Below the pieces are notes generated by a model. The model was given only the letters and a program-made list of their open reading frames with translations. It did no database searches and was not told the origin of the DNA. From contig JAQBQL010000257.1 in NCBI GenBank assembly GCA_028287035.1, positions 1 through 11,774 on the forward strand: 11,774 nt of DNA. Reading direction: 5' to 3'. The stretch comes from Labilithrix sp. (GTDB lineage: Bacteria > Myxococcota > Polyangia > Polyangiales > Polyangiaceae). Within the stretch, counting starts at the first letter, position 1; each line of letters begins with the position of its first letter. Below are positions 6,725-11,774 of the stretch, one piece after another. The position numbers were made by a program, and so were the translations under genes.

Positions 6725-7455
6725 GGGGGCGCGCTCCGGCCTCGCAGCACCGTGTAGAGCGCGATGCCCGCCGCGACCGACGCGTTGAGCGATCCGATCG
6801 GGCCGCGCATCCCGAGCTTCGCGAGCGTGGTGCACGCGCGCTTCACCGGCGTGCGCAGGCCCTTGCCCTCGGCGCCGACGACGAGGACGATCGGACCCTC
6901 GGTCTTCACCTCCTCGACCGCGATCTCGCCGTGAGCGTCGAGGCCGAGCACGGTGGCGCCCGCCTCCACGAGGCGCTCCAGCGCGCGGGGCAGGGCTCCG
7001 ACGCGGCAGAGAAGCGCGTGCTCGACCGCGCCCGCCGACGCGCGGAAGGTCGCCGGAGAGAGCGGCGCCGCGTGGTGCTCCGGCCAGATGATGCCGCTGG
7101 CGCCGAGGGCGACCGCCGAGCGGATGACCGCGCCGAAGTTCTGCGGATCCTCGATCTCGTCGAGGGCGACGATCACCGCGTTCGGGTTCGCGGCGATGCT
7201 CTCGAGGATCACCTCGAGCGGAACGATGTCGAGGTCGGGCGCGTGCGCGATGGCACCCTGGTGCCGCGCCCCGCGCGCCATGCGATCGAGCTCGAGGCGC
7301 TCGATGCGCGTGACGACCGCTCCGCGTCCCTCGGCGAAGCGGGCGACCGCATCGATCTGCGGGCCCCCGTCGCGCACGAGGAAGACCTTGTCGAGCTTCT
7401 CGCCGTGGACGCGGATGGCTTCGCGGACGGCCTGCAGACCCGTGATGAGCCTCAT
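6721..7455 (-). CDS. rlmB: 23S rRNA 2'-O-ribose methyltransferase, RlmB/SpoU (SPOUT) family
   Basis: The 244-residue product has the two-domain layout of RlmB/TrmH-type enzymes. The N-terminal substrate-binding part (1-75) starts MRLITGLQAVREAI and ends at RHQGAIAHAP. The SPOUT knot domain has motif 1 as NFGAVIRSAVALGA (106-119), motif 2 as VVGAEGKGL (192-200) and motif 3 as GSLNASVAAGIALY (221-234). These bind S-adenosylmethionine in the trefoil knot. RlmB methylates G2251 in the peptidyl-transferase region of 23S rRNA; the exact target here is inferred from family resemblance, and a tRNA or other rRNA position is possible. The start at 7455 is supported by AAGGTG 8 nt upstream and by the ATGA overlap with the pyrF stop. 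The open frame extending further upstream is a shadow within pyrF. The stop overlaps the crotonase GTG. Confidence 0.92.
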   Translation of the reverse strand: MRLITGLQAVREAIRVHGEKLDKVFLVRDGGPQIDAVARFAEGRGAVVTRIERLELDRMARGARHQGAIAHAPDLDIVPLEVILESIAANPNAVIVALDEIEDPQNFGAVIRSAVALGASGIIWPEHHAAPLSPATFRASAGAVEHALLCRVGALPRALERLVEAGATVLGLDAHGEIAVEEVKTEGPIVLVVGAEGKGLRTPVKRACTTLAKLGMRGPIGSLNASVAAGIALYTVLRGRSAPP

Positions 7456-8162
7456 GATGATTTCACCTTCGAGAGTGCAGCGCCGATGCTCCGTGCCGCG
7501 GCGAGAGGATCCGCGGCATCGCGGATGGGACGACCGACCACGACCCAGCTCGCCCCGTCGGCGATGGCTTGCTCGGGCGTGGCGACGCGCTTCTGATCGT
7601 CGGCCGCGCCGGTCGGTCGTGGCCGCACGCCGGGCGTGACGATGGTGGCCTCGGGCCCGAGGGCGGCGCGTACCGCTCGCACCTCGGCCGGGGAGCACAC
7701 GAACCAGCGGACGCCTTCGTCCCACGCGAGGCGCGCGAGCCGGACGGCGGCCGCGGCGGGCGGGCCGGTGAGGCCCACGTCGGCGAGGTCCGCCTCGTCG
7801 AGCGACGTCAGGATGGTCACGGCGCAGATCGCGAGCGCTCCGCCGTCGGCGGCGGCCCGCGCGACGGCCCGGCGCAGCATGGCGCGCCCGCCGCTCGCGT
7901 GCACCGTGACGAGGCGCGCCCCGAGGCTCGTCGCACGTCCGACCGCGCGCTCGACGGTCTCCGGGATGTCGTGCAGCTTGAGATCGAGGAAGACCGGCAG
8001 CGCGAGCTCCTGGCCGAGCGCCACGATCGACGGGCCCTCCGCGACGAAGAGCTCGAGGCCGATCTTGATCATCCCGATCGCCGGCGCGACGCGCGCGGCG
8101 CCCTCGCGGGCCTCGTGGGCCGTCGGATAGTCGAGCGCATAGGCGATCGGCGGCGGCGTCAT
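7452..8162 (-). CDS. pyrF: Orotidine-5'-phosphate decarboxylase
   Basis: This enzyme makes UMP from orotidine 5'-phosphate, the last step of de novo pyrimidine synthesis. The product has 236 residues, normal for the bacterial type. The active-site set is complete: D11 (YALD), K33 (MIKIGLE), and the D60-x-K62-x-x-D65 motif in FLDLKLHDIPETV. Phosphate-binding elements TPGVRP (176-181) and VVVGRPI (207-213) are also present. The ATG at 8162 is preceded by AGGGTG with 6-nt spacing; in-frame codons extending to 8222 give an Arg/Ala-rich stretch unlike the family and run into a terminator tail, so the shorter start is preferred. It is first in a unit with rlmB and a crotonase, overlapping rlmB by ATGA. 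An intrinsic terminator for the upstream gene ends only about 59 nt before this start, so its promoter must be compact or it depends on readthrough. Confidence 0.96.
   Translation of the reverse strand: MTPPPIAYALDYPTAHEAREGAARVAPAIGMIKIGLELFVAEGPSIVALGQELALPVFLDLKLHDIPETVERAVGRATSLGARLVTVHASGGRAMLRRAVARAAADGGALAICAVTILTSLDEADLADVGLTGPPAAAAVRLARLAWDEGVRWFVCSPAEVRAVRAALGPEATIVTPGVRPRPTGAADDQKRVATPEQAIADGASWVVVGRPIRDAADPLAAARSIGAALSKVKSS
7464..7469 (-). promoter_or_regulatory. Ribosome-binding site of rlmB (inside pyrF)
   Basis: On the minus strand AAGGTG lies 8 nt before the ATG at 7455, within the 3' end of pyrF. It decides the rlmB start in favour of the site overlapping the pyrF stop rather than any of the longer in-frame possibilities. 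Confidence 0.7.
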
Positions 8163-8168
8163 GCGGCG

Positions 8169-8174
8169 CACCCT
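8169..8174 (-). promoter_or_regulatory. Ribosome-binding site of pyrF
   Basis: AGGGTG on the minus strand is 6 nt before the ATG at 8162. It supports that start over upstream in-frame codons, and it also explains the TAGGGT that could otherwise be read as a -10 box. Confidence 0.55.
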
Positions 8175-8220
8175 ACGCGGAGAGCGTCGGTCCGCCAAGC
8201 CGGCACGCGGCGCCGCCGCC

Positions 8221-8262
8221 ACAAACGAAAGAAGCCGCCGAGAATCGCTTCTCGACGGCCTC
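8221..8262 (-). terminator. Intrinsic terminator after the coiled-coil membrane protein gene
   Basis: On the minus strand GAGGCCGTCGAGAA, loop GCGA, then TTCTCGGCGGCTTC forms a 14-bp stem containing two G-U pairs (plus-strand arms 8231-8244 and 8249-8262). TTTCGTTTGT follows directly (8230-8221). The stem starts 16 nt beyond the stop at 8279. The two wobble pairs form only in the minus-strand RNA; the plus-strand RNA would have C-A mismatches at those places and has no T-tract, so the direction is clear. It separates this gene from pyrF. Confidence 0.85.
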
Positions 8263-8278
8263 GTCGCGTCTGCCTCGT

Positions 8279-9055
8279 TCAGAGGCAGCTACAGAGCGGG
8301 TCGCCAGCCTGGCAGGTGCACGCCGGCTTCGGCGTCGTCTTCACGGTGCCACCGCCGCCGCCCGCGGGCCGGTTCTGCTGGACCGCCGCGATGTTCGCGT
8401 TGGTGCGCGACTGCTGCGCCTGCAGCGCGGCGATCTTCGCCTGCGCGGCCTGCTTCTCGGACTCGCTCTTCGCGCTGGCGATCTCGGCCTGCGCGGCCTG
8501 CATCTGATCGTTCGTCGCCTTCAGGTCCGACATCAGCTTGTCGAGCTGCGCCTTCTGCTCGGCGATCTCGGCGTTCTTCAGCGCCGTGATGCGCGCCTGC
8601 TCCTGGCCGCTCTTGTAGAAGGCGAACCCGCCGCCCGCCGCGCCGAGGATCAGCAGGGCGCCGATGCCGAGGGCGATGAACGTGAGCTGCTTCTTCTTCT
8701 TGTCCTGCGAGACGGCAGCGAGCTGACGCTCGTGATCCTGCTGCTGCGCCATCGCGCGGAGCCGGGCCTGGTTCTCGGCGTCGTGGCGGGCCTTCTCGAC
8801 CTCGCCCTGGCGGATCGCGTCGAGGCGCGCCTGCTCCTCGCGGGTTCGCTGCTCCTCCTGACGACGACGCTCGGTCTCGGCGGCGACGCGCGCCTCTTCC
8901 GCCTCGCGCGCACGGCGCTCGGCGTCCTGACGCGCCTGAAGCTCGGCGGCTTCCTTGCGCTTCTTGTCGTCGTCCTCTTGCTTGATGCGATCTTCCTCGA
9001 GGCTCATCAGCTCTTTGAGGGAGAAGAGAACGGAGCTCTCTTTTTGTTCCGCCAT
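8279..9055 (-). CDS. Single-pass coiled-coil membrane protein with CxC...CxC tail, function unknown
   Basis: The 258-residue product begins with a short segment, SSVLFSLKELMSLEEDRIKQ (7-26). A long Arg/Glu/Ala-rich charged coiled coil follows (about 27-115). A KKKK patch (119-122) precedes one transmembrane helix (about 124-147, LTFIALGIGALLILGAAGGG and onward). A second, Ala/Gln/Lys-rich coiled coil runs from about 152 to 228. The tail has a Pro/Gly linker and ends CTCQAGDPLCSCL, with C246, C248, C255 and C257. The positive-inside rule puts the N-terminal coil in the cytoplasm and the Cys tail outside the inner membrane. No signal peptidase or lipobox site is seen. I do not recognise a named family. 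Its own terminator follows at 8221-8262 and a candidate promoter lies at 9140-9168, so it is probably transcribed alone, diverging from the small lipoprotein gene. The start has no strong ribosome site. Confidence 0.85.
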   Translation of the reverse strand: MAEQKESSVLFSLKELMSLEEDRIKQEDDDKKRKEAAELQARQDAERRAREAEEARVAAETERRRQEEQRTREEQARLDAIRQGEVEKARHDAENQARLRAMAQQQDHERQLAAVSQDKKKKQLTFIALGIGALLILGAAGGGFAFYKSGQEQARITALKNAEIAEQKAQLDKLMSDLKATNDQMQAAQAEIASAKSESEKQAAQAKIAALQAQQSRTNANIAAVQQNRPAGGGGGTVKTTPKPACTCQAGDPLCSCL

Positions 9056-9139
9056 GTAAGTCTCTGCTGTTTCCGGGGGGCGCGGGACGCTGTCGAGGAC
9101 GAGCGAACGACGATGCCGAGACCGGCCGTTCGCGAGGGA

Positions 9140-9168
9140 AAGTTACCCGGAGCGGCCCTTTCTCGCAA
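9140..9168 (-). promoter_or_regulatory. Candidate promoter for the coiled-coil membrane protein gene
   Basis: On the minus strand TTGCGA (9168-9163) and TAACTT (9145-9140) are separated by exactly 17 nt, matching sigma-70 spacing with four of six and three of six consensus bases. It would give a leader of roughly 75-80 nt before the ATG at 9055. It is the best match in the 211-nt divergent gap, and still modest. Confidence 0.35.
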
Positions 9169-9178
9169 ACGGTAATCG

Positions 9179-9221
9179 GTGGCCCAGGGCCGCCCGCGCG
9201 TGCGGCCCGTGCGCGGGCCAC
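9179..9221. other. Cluster of overlapping inverted repeats in a divergent intergenic region
   Basis: Several perfect arms overlap here: GTGGCCC (9179-9185) with GGGCCAC (9215-9221); GGGCCGC (9187-9193) with GCGGCCC (9202-9208); GGCCCG (9204-9209) with CGGGCC (9214-9219); and GGCCC-A-GGGCC (9181-9191). The second and third share bases, so they cannot form together. There is no T-tract. It lies 45-88 nt before the lipoprotein start. It could be an operator, an RNA leader structure, or chance pairing in G/C-rich DNA. Confidence 0.4.
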
Positions 9222-9260
9222 GCGGAAAGGCGGGCGGGGAGGGCTTTCTCGCGTAGCCTT

Positions 9261-9265
9261 GGAGG
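9261..9265 (+). promoter_or_regulatory. Ribosome-binding site that questions the lipoprotein start
   Basis: GGAGG at 9261-9265 is the only good Shine-Dalgarno before the small lipoprotein gene. It is 1 nt from the GTG at 9267, too close for normal initiation, but 10 nt from the next in-frame GTG at 9276. Confidence 0.6.
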
Positions 9266-9266
9266 C

Positions 9267-9629
9267 GTGAAGATCGTGCGGTCGTCGGTGGTCGTCAGCG
9301 CGGCGGGGGTGCTCATCGCCGCGCTCACCCTTGCGACCGGCGCGTGCAACACGGGCAGCGAGCAGGCGGCGGCCGGCGGCACGTGCTTCACCGCGAGCGA
9401 CTGCCAGCCGGGCCTCGTGTGCATTCCGCAGAAGGACGGCGCGCGCGTCTGCTCGAACGACCTCACGTCGGTGACCGGCAAGCCGCCGCCCGAGGGTGAC
9501 GCGGCCGCCGGCGACGCGGCGGTCTTCGACGGCAACGCCCCGTCGGACAGCGCGCCCCCGGTCGACACGGGCGCGCCGGACACGGGCGCTCCGGACACGG
9601 GCATCGCCGACGCGAACGACGCCGGCTAG
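9267..9629 (+). CDS. Small Cys-containing predicted lipoprotein, function unknown
   Basis: The product has 120 residues from the GTG at 9267, or 117 from the GTG at 9276, which is better spaced from GGAGG. Both keep a signal sequence with one or two basic residues, a hydrophobic core (about 8-24) and C27 in LATGAC. That is an imperfect lipobox (Thr rather than Leu at -3), so lipidation is likely but not certain. The mature part carries GGTCFTASDCQPGLVC and a further Cys at 62, a four-Cys pattern common in secreted and surface proteins of myxobacteria. The C-terminal half is acidic and Ala/Pro/Gly-rich, with DTGAP repeats. It is probably an outer-membrane-anchored protein; no catalytic motif is visible. 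Its stop is 4 nt from that of the convergent mlaD-like gene, and the palindrome CCGGCTAGCCGG spans the stop codon. Confidence 0.75.
   Translation: MKIVRSSVVVSAAGVLIAALTLATGACNTGSEQAAAGGTCFTASDCQPGLVCIPQKDGARVCSNDLTSVTGKPPPEGDAAAGDAAVFDGNAPSDSAPPVDTGAPDTGAPDTGIADANDAG
9564..9602 (+). repeat. 15-bp tandem repeat coding DTGAP
   Basis: GACACGGGCGCGCCG, GACACGGGCGCTCCG and a partial GACACGGGC stand in tandem near the 3' end of the lipoprotein gene, encoding DTGAP-DTGAP-DTG. The first two units differ at one base, which suggests recent slippage duplication in a flexible tail. Confidence 0.85.
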
Positions 9630-9633
9630 CCGG

Positions 9634-10656
9634 TCACTCCCGCCAGAGGAACTTCCACGGGTTGTGCTTGAGGTCCCGGACCATCTCCTGGACGTCGTCG
9701 TAGATCGCCTCGTCCATCACGAGGGCGCCGACGGTGCCGTTGCCCTTCTTGATGTGCTGCACGATGGCCTGGGCGTCGCTCGCCGTGGCGTTGGCGCGCG
9801 CGGCGAGCTGGGCGACGTCATCGACGGTCTTCCGGAGCTTCGCCTGCTCCTCCTCGCCGCCCACCACCTTCGACGCGCGATTGAGGTTCGCGAGCGACTC
9901 GCGCGCGTCCTTCAACATCGGGGCGCTGTCCTTCTGGAGATCGGTCGAGAGCCGGTCGATGTTGTCGATGGTGCGCTGGATCTTCGGGTTGTCGACGTAC
10001 TGCGTGCGCGCGTGTGACGTGAGCGTGTTCGCCTCGGACGAGAGCTGCTCGAGGTTCTGCATCGTGCGGTTGATGCGCTCGCGGTTGTCGGTGAGCGTGA
10101 GGTTCAGGCCCTTCAGCAGGCCGCCGGTGTTCGTGACGATGTCGCTGATCAGCTCGCGGTTGTTCCGGATGCCGTTCATCGTCGTGTCGAGCAGCTCGTA
10201 GGCCTTCGCGAGGAAGAGATCGAGCCGCGGGGGGTCGATGCCCTTGACGATGCTGCCCTCGGGAAGGACCTTCTTGTCGGCGCTGCCCGGCTCGATGGCC
10301 ATGAACTGCTCGCCGAGGACGCCCTGCGTCGTCACGTAGAAGTCCGCGTCCTCGTGGATCGACTCCTTGACGCGCTGCTCGACCGAGATCTTCGCGCGCA
10401 CCAGCGTGCGCCGCTTCGTCGTCGGATCGATCTTGCCGCCCATGAACGACAGATCGTTCACCTTGCCGACCTTCACGCCCGCGACGCGCACCGGAGCGCC
10501 GGTCTGCAGGCCGCCCGGATTGTCGAAGTCGACGTAGAGCACGTACGTCTTCTCGAACGAGAGCCCGCCCATGACGAGCACGAACGCGGCGAGGATGCCG
10601 AGCGACACGAGGATGAGGACGCCGACCTTGACCTCGATCGATTTCTCCTGCGCCAT
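9634..10656 (-). CDS. mlaD: MlaD-family MCE domain protein (lipid transport)
   Basis: The 340-residue product has a short cytoplasmic N-terminus (MAQEKSIEVK), one transmembrane helix (about 11-31), and an MCE domain (about 36-140) with the family signatures YVDFDNPGGLQTGAPVRVAG (41-60) and VLGEQFMAIEPGS (113-125). A long helical region follows (about 145-320), and the protein ends NPWKFLWRE. MCE proteins are periplasm-facing, substrate-binding parts of ABC systems that move phospholipids between membranes. E. coli MlaD has about 183 residues; the extra helical part resembles the longer MCE proteins, whose helices can form a tube or needle. The gene lies 71 nt downstream of the MlaF-like ATPase gene on the same strand, so the two probably share a transcript. 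No MlaE, MlaB or MlaC gene is adjacent. Whether the substrate is phospholipid or another lipid cannot be told. Confidence 0.92.
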   Translation of the reverse strand: MAQEKSIEVKVGVLILVSLGILAAFVLVMGGLSFEKTYVLYVDFDNPGGLQTGAPVRVAGVKVGKVNDLSFMGGKIDPTTKRRTLVRAKISVEQRVKESIHEDADFYVTTQGVLGEQFMAIEPGSADKKVLPEGSIVKGIDPPRLDLFLAKAYELLDTTMNGIRNNRELISDIVTNTGGLLKGLNLTLTDNRERINRTMQNLEQLSSEANTLTSHARTQYVDNPKIQRTIDNIDRLSTDLQKDSAPMLKDARESLANLNRASKVVGGEEEQAKLRKTVDDVAQLAARANATASDAQAIVQHIKKGNGTVGALVMDEAIYDDVQEMVRDLKHNPWKFLWRE

Positions 10657-10727
10657 GAACTGTCTCTCGCGACCTCCGGACCGACAATCTATGAAGGTTC
10701 CGCGGTCCTGTCACCGACTAGAGCCGG

Positions 10728-11471
10728 CTAGAGCTCGAACGGCCCGGTCGCCTGGCCGGTGATGAACTGCCGGACCACCGGGTCGGTCGTGTTGCGGAAG
10801 TCGTCGGGCGAGCCCTCCATGCGCACCTTCCCGCGGTAGAGCATCACGATGCGGTCGGCGATGCTGAAGATGCTCGTCAGATCGTGGCTGACCACGATCG
10901 AGGTGACCCCCAGCTTGTCGGAGAGCTCGCGGATGAGGACGTCGACGCGGCGGGCGCTGACCGGATCGAGCGAGGTCGTGGGCTCGTCGAAGAGCACGTA
11001 CGTCGGGTCGACGGTGAGCGCGCGGGCGATGGCGACGCGCTTGCGCATGCCGTCGCCGAGCTCCGGCGGGTAGCGATCGGCGAACTCCTGCATGCGCACG
11101 ATCTCGAGGCGGTACCGCGCCTCCTCGAGGGCCGCCTTGAGGGTCAGGTTCTTGTGCTTGCGGAGCGGCAGCGCCACGTTCTCGGCGCACGTCATCGAGT
11201 CGAACAGCGTCGAGTGCTGGAACACCATCGCGCACTTCTTCCGGACCGGGCCCATCTCGCGCTCGCCGAAGCGCGAGATCTCCTCGCCCTCGAGGAGGAT
11301 CTCGCCGCTGTCCGGGTAGAGGAGCCCGACGAGGTGCTTGATGAGGACGCTCTTGCCGACGCCCGACGCGCCGATGATGAAGAACACCGAGCCGCGCGGC
11401 ACGTCGAACGACACGTCCTGCAGGACCGGCTTCGGTCCGAACGACTTGATGATGTTCTTGAACTGGATCAT
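10728..11471 (-). CDS. mlaF: ABC transporter ATPase of the Mla/MCE family
   Basis: This 247-residue cytoplasmic ATPase would power the MCE lipid transporter. Visible motifs are Walker A GASGVGKS (34-41), Q-loop Q85 in MVFQHSTLFDSMTCAENVAL, Walker B YVLFDEP (158-164) with D162 and E163, D-loop SLDP, and the switch His H196 in SHDLTS. The signature motif reads LGDGMRKRVAIARAL (138-152) where the family normally has LSGGM, so the Ser that contacts ATP gamma-phosphate across the dimer is Gly, and the third residue is Asp. FQHSTLFDSMT and the Met-Arg-Lys-Arg after the signature are typical of the MlaF branch. The ATG at 11471 has no evident Shine-Dalgarno, but the protein begins exactly as the family does. 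It diverges from a lipoprotein gene across 76 nt and is followed by the MCE gene; a membrane permease gene is not adjacent on either side. Confidence 0.93.
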   Translation of the reverse strand: MIQFKNIIKSFGPKPVLQDVSFDVPRGSVFFIIGASGVGKSVLIKHLVGLLYPDSGEILLEGEEISRFGEREMGPVRKKCAMVFQHSTLFDSMTCAENVALPLRKHKNLTLKAALEEARYRLEIVRMQEFADRYPPELGDGMRKRVAIARALTVDPTYVLFDEPTTSLDPVSARRVDVLIRELSDKLGVTSIVVSHDLTSIFSIADRIVMLYRGKVRMEGSPDDFRNTTDPVVRQFITGQATGPFEL

Positions 11472-11547
11472 CGGCGTACATCGCCCGCCGTGTCGGGCAA
11501 TTGCTCATCGTGACAGGATCCCGAGAGCACGTCATCCTTCGCCGCGC

Positions 11548-11774
11548 ATGAACTCGATCCCGAGCCGCTTCGCCGTCTCCTCCGTCACGCTCGCGCTGTC
11601 GCTCTCGCTCGGCGCGCTCCCGGCCTGCGGCTCGCCCGACGACGACGAGGGGACCACCGATCCGCTCTCGACCGCCGACGCGGCGCCCGGCTCGGGCGGG
11701 AGCAGCGACAAGAGCCCGCTCGGGGCGACCCTCGACGGCGGCGCGCGCGCCGGCGAGGACGCGGGCGACGGCGG
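11548..11774 (+). CDS. Predicted lipoprotein, N-terminal part (3' end outside window)
   Basis: An open frame from the ATG at 11548 continues to the end of the window (75 full codons). It encodes a lipoprotein signal: MNSIPSRF, a hydrophobic stretch (VTLALSLSLGAL), and the lipobox LPAC with C27. G28 and S29 follow, so there is no Asp at +2 to hold it in the inner membrane and outer-membrane sorting is likely. The mature start is acidic and low in complexity (PDDDEGTTDP, then Asp/Ala/Gly/Ser repeats), a typical flexible linker of myxobacterial surface lipoproteins. No domain is reached before the window ends. There is no good ribosome site before the ATG. The gene diverges from the MlaF-like gene. 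Confidence 0.7.
   Translation, partial: MNSIPSRFAVSSVTLALSLSLGALPACGSPDDDEGTTDPLSTADAAPGSGGSSDKSPLGATLDGGARAGEDAGDG

Noticed and set aside
7452..7725. Long N-terminal extension of the rlmB frame into pyrF
   Set aside because: The extension is Arg/Gly-rich with no family resemblance. A good ribosome site and an ATGA overlap fix the start at 7455.
8168..8196. TTGGCG and TAGGGT with 17-nt spacing before pyrF as a sigma-70 promoter
   Set aside because: The supposed -10 overlaps AGGGTG, a well-placed ribosome site 6 nt before the ATG. Transcription from it would begin at the start codon and omit that site.
9622..9633. Perfect palindrome CCGGCTAGCCGG between convergent stops as a terminator
   Set aside because: As a hairpin it has about 4 bp of stem and no T-tract. 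It spans a stop codon in very G/C-rich DNA, so chance is likely.

Overview
The window is very GC-rich and densely coded, with strong third-position G/C bias. The gene content points to a myxobacterium-like member of the former Deltaproteobacteria, most plausibly Polyangiales: a bactofilin, a DUF4388 (PATAN) protein, small acidic lipoproteins with a Cys-rich motif and Asp/Ala/Gly-rich tails, and a coiled-coil membrane protein with a CxC tail. This placement is inferred from family content and composition; no marker gene here proves it. I see no tRNA, rRNA, CRISPR array, insertion sequence, phage gene or origin.

Layout, left to right. (1) 1-1059 (+) is the C-terminal part of a helix-hairpin-helix protein that starts before the window. 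(2) 1194-2982 (+) is a two-gene unit: a long pentapeptide-repeat protein with a bactofilin-like C-terminus, then a bactofilin 22 nt later. (3) 2986-3909 (-) is a solitary CoxD-like MoxR AAA+ ATPase, convergent with the bactofilin. (4) 4013-5946 (+) is a DUF4388 protein overlapping a TetR-family regulator by ATGA. (5) 8162-5960 (-) is a tightly coupled three-gene unit, pyrF, rlmB and a crotonase, joined by 4-nt overlaps. (6) A good intrinsic terminator at 8221-8262 (-) ends a gene for a coiled-coil single-pass membrane protein (8279-9055, -). (7) 9267-9629 (+) is a small Cys-containing lipoprotein. (8) 11471-9634 (-) encodes an Mla/MCE lipid-transport ATPase (MlaF) and a long MlaD-like MCE protein, with no permease gene beside them. 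(9) A second lipoprotein starts at 11548 (+) and runs off the window.

Much of the content concerns the cell envelope or cytoskeleton (bactofilin pair, MCE transport, two lipoproteins, coiled-coil membrane protein), mixed with housekeeping genes (pyrF, rlmB). No defence island or obviously mobile region is visible. The most unusual items are: (a) the protein joining 46 in-register pentapeptides to a bactofilin-like domain, encoded directly before a bactofilin; (b) the MlaF signature motif reading LGDGM instead of LSGGM; (c) the coiled-coil membrane protein with a CxC-x6-CxC tail at its very C-terminus; and (d) the crotonase with Cys where the second catalytic Glu of enoyl-CoA hydratase should be.
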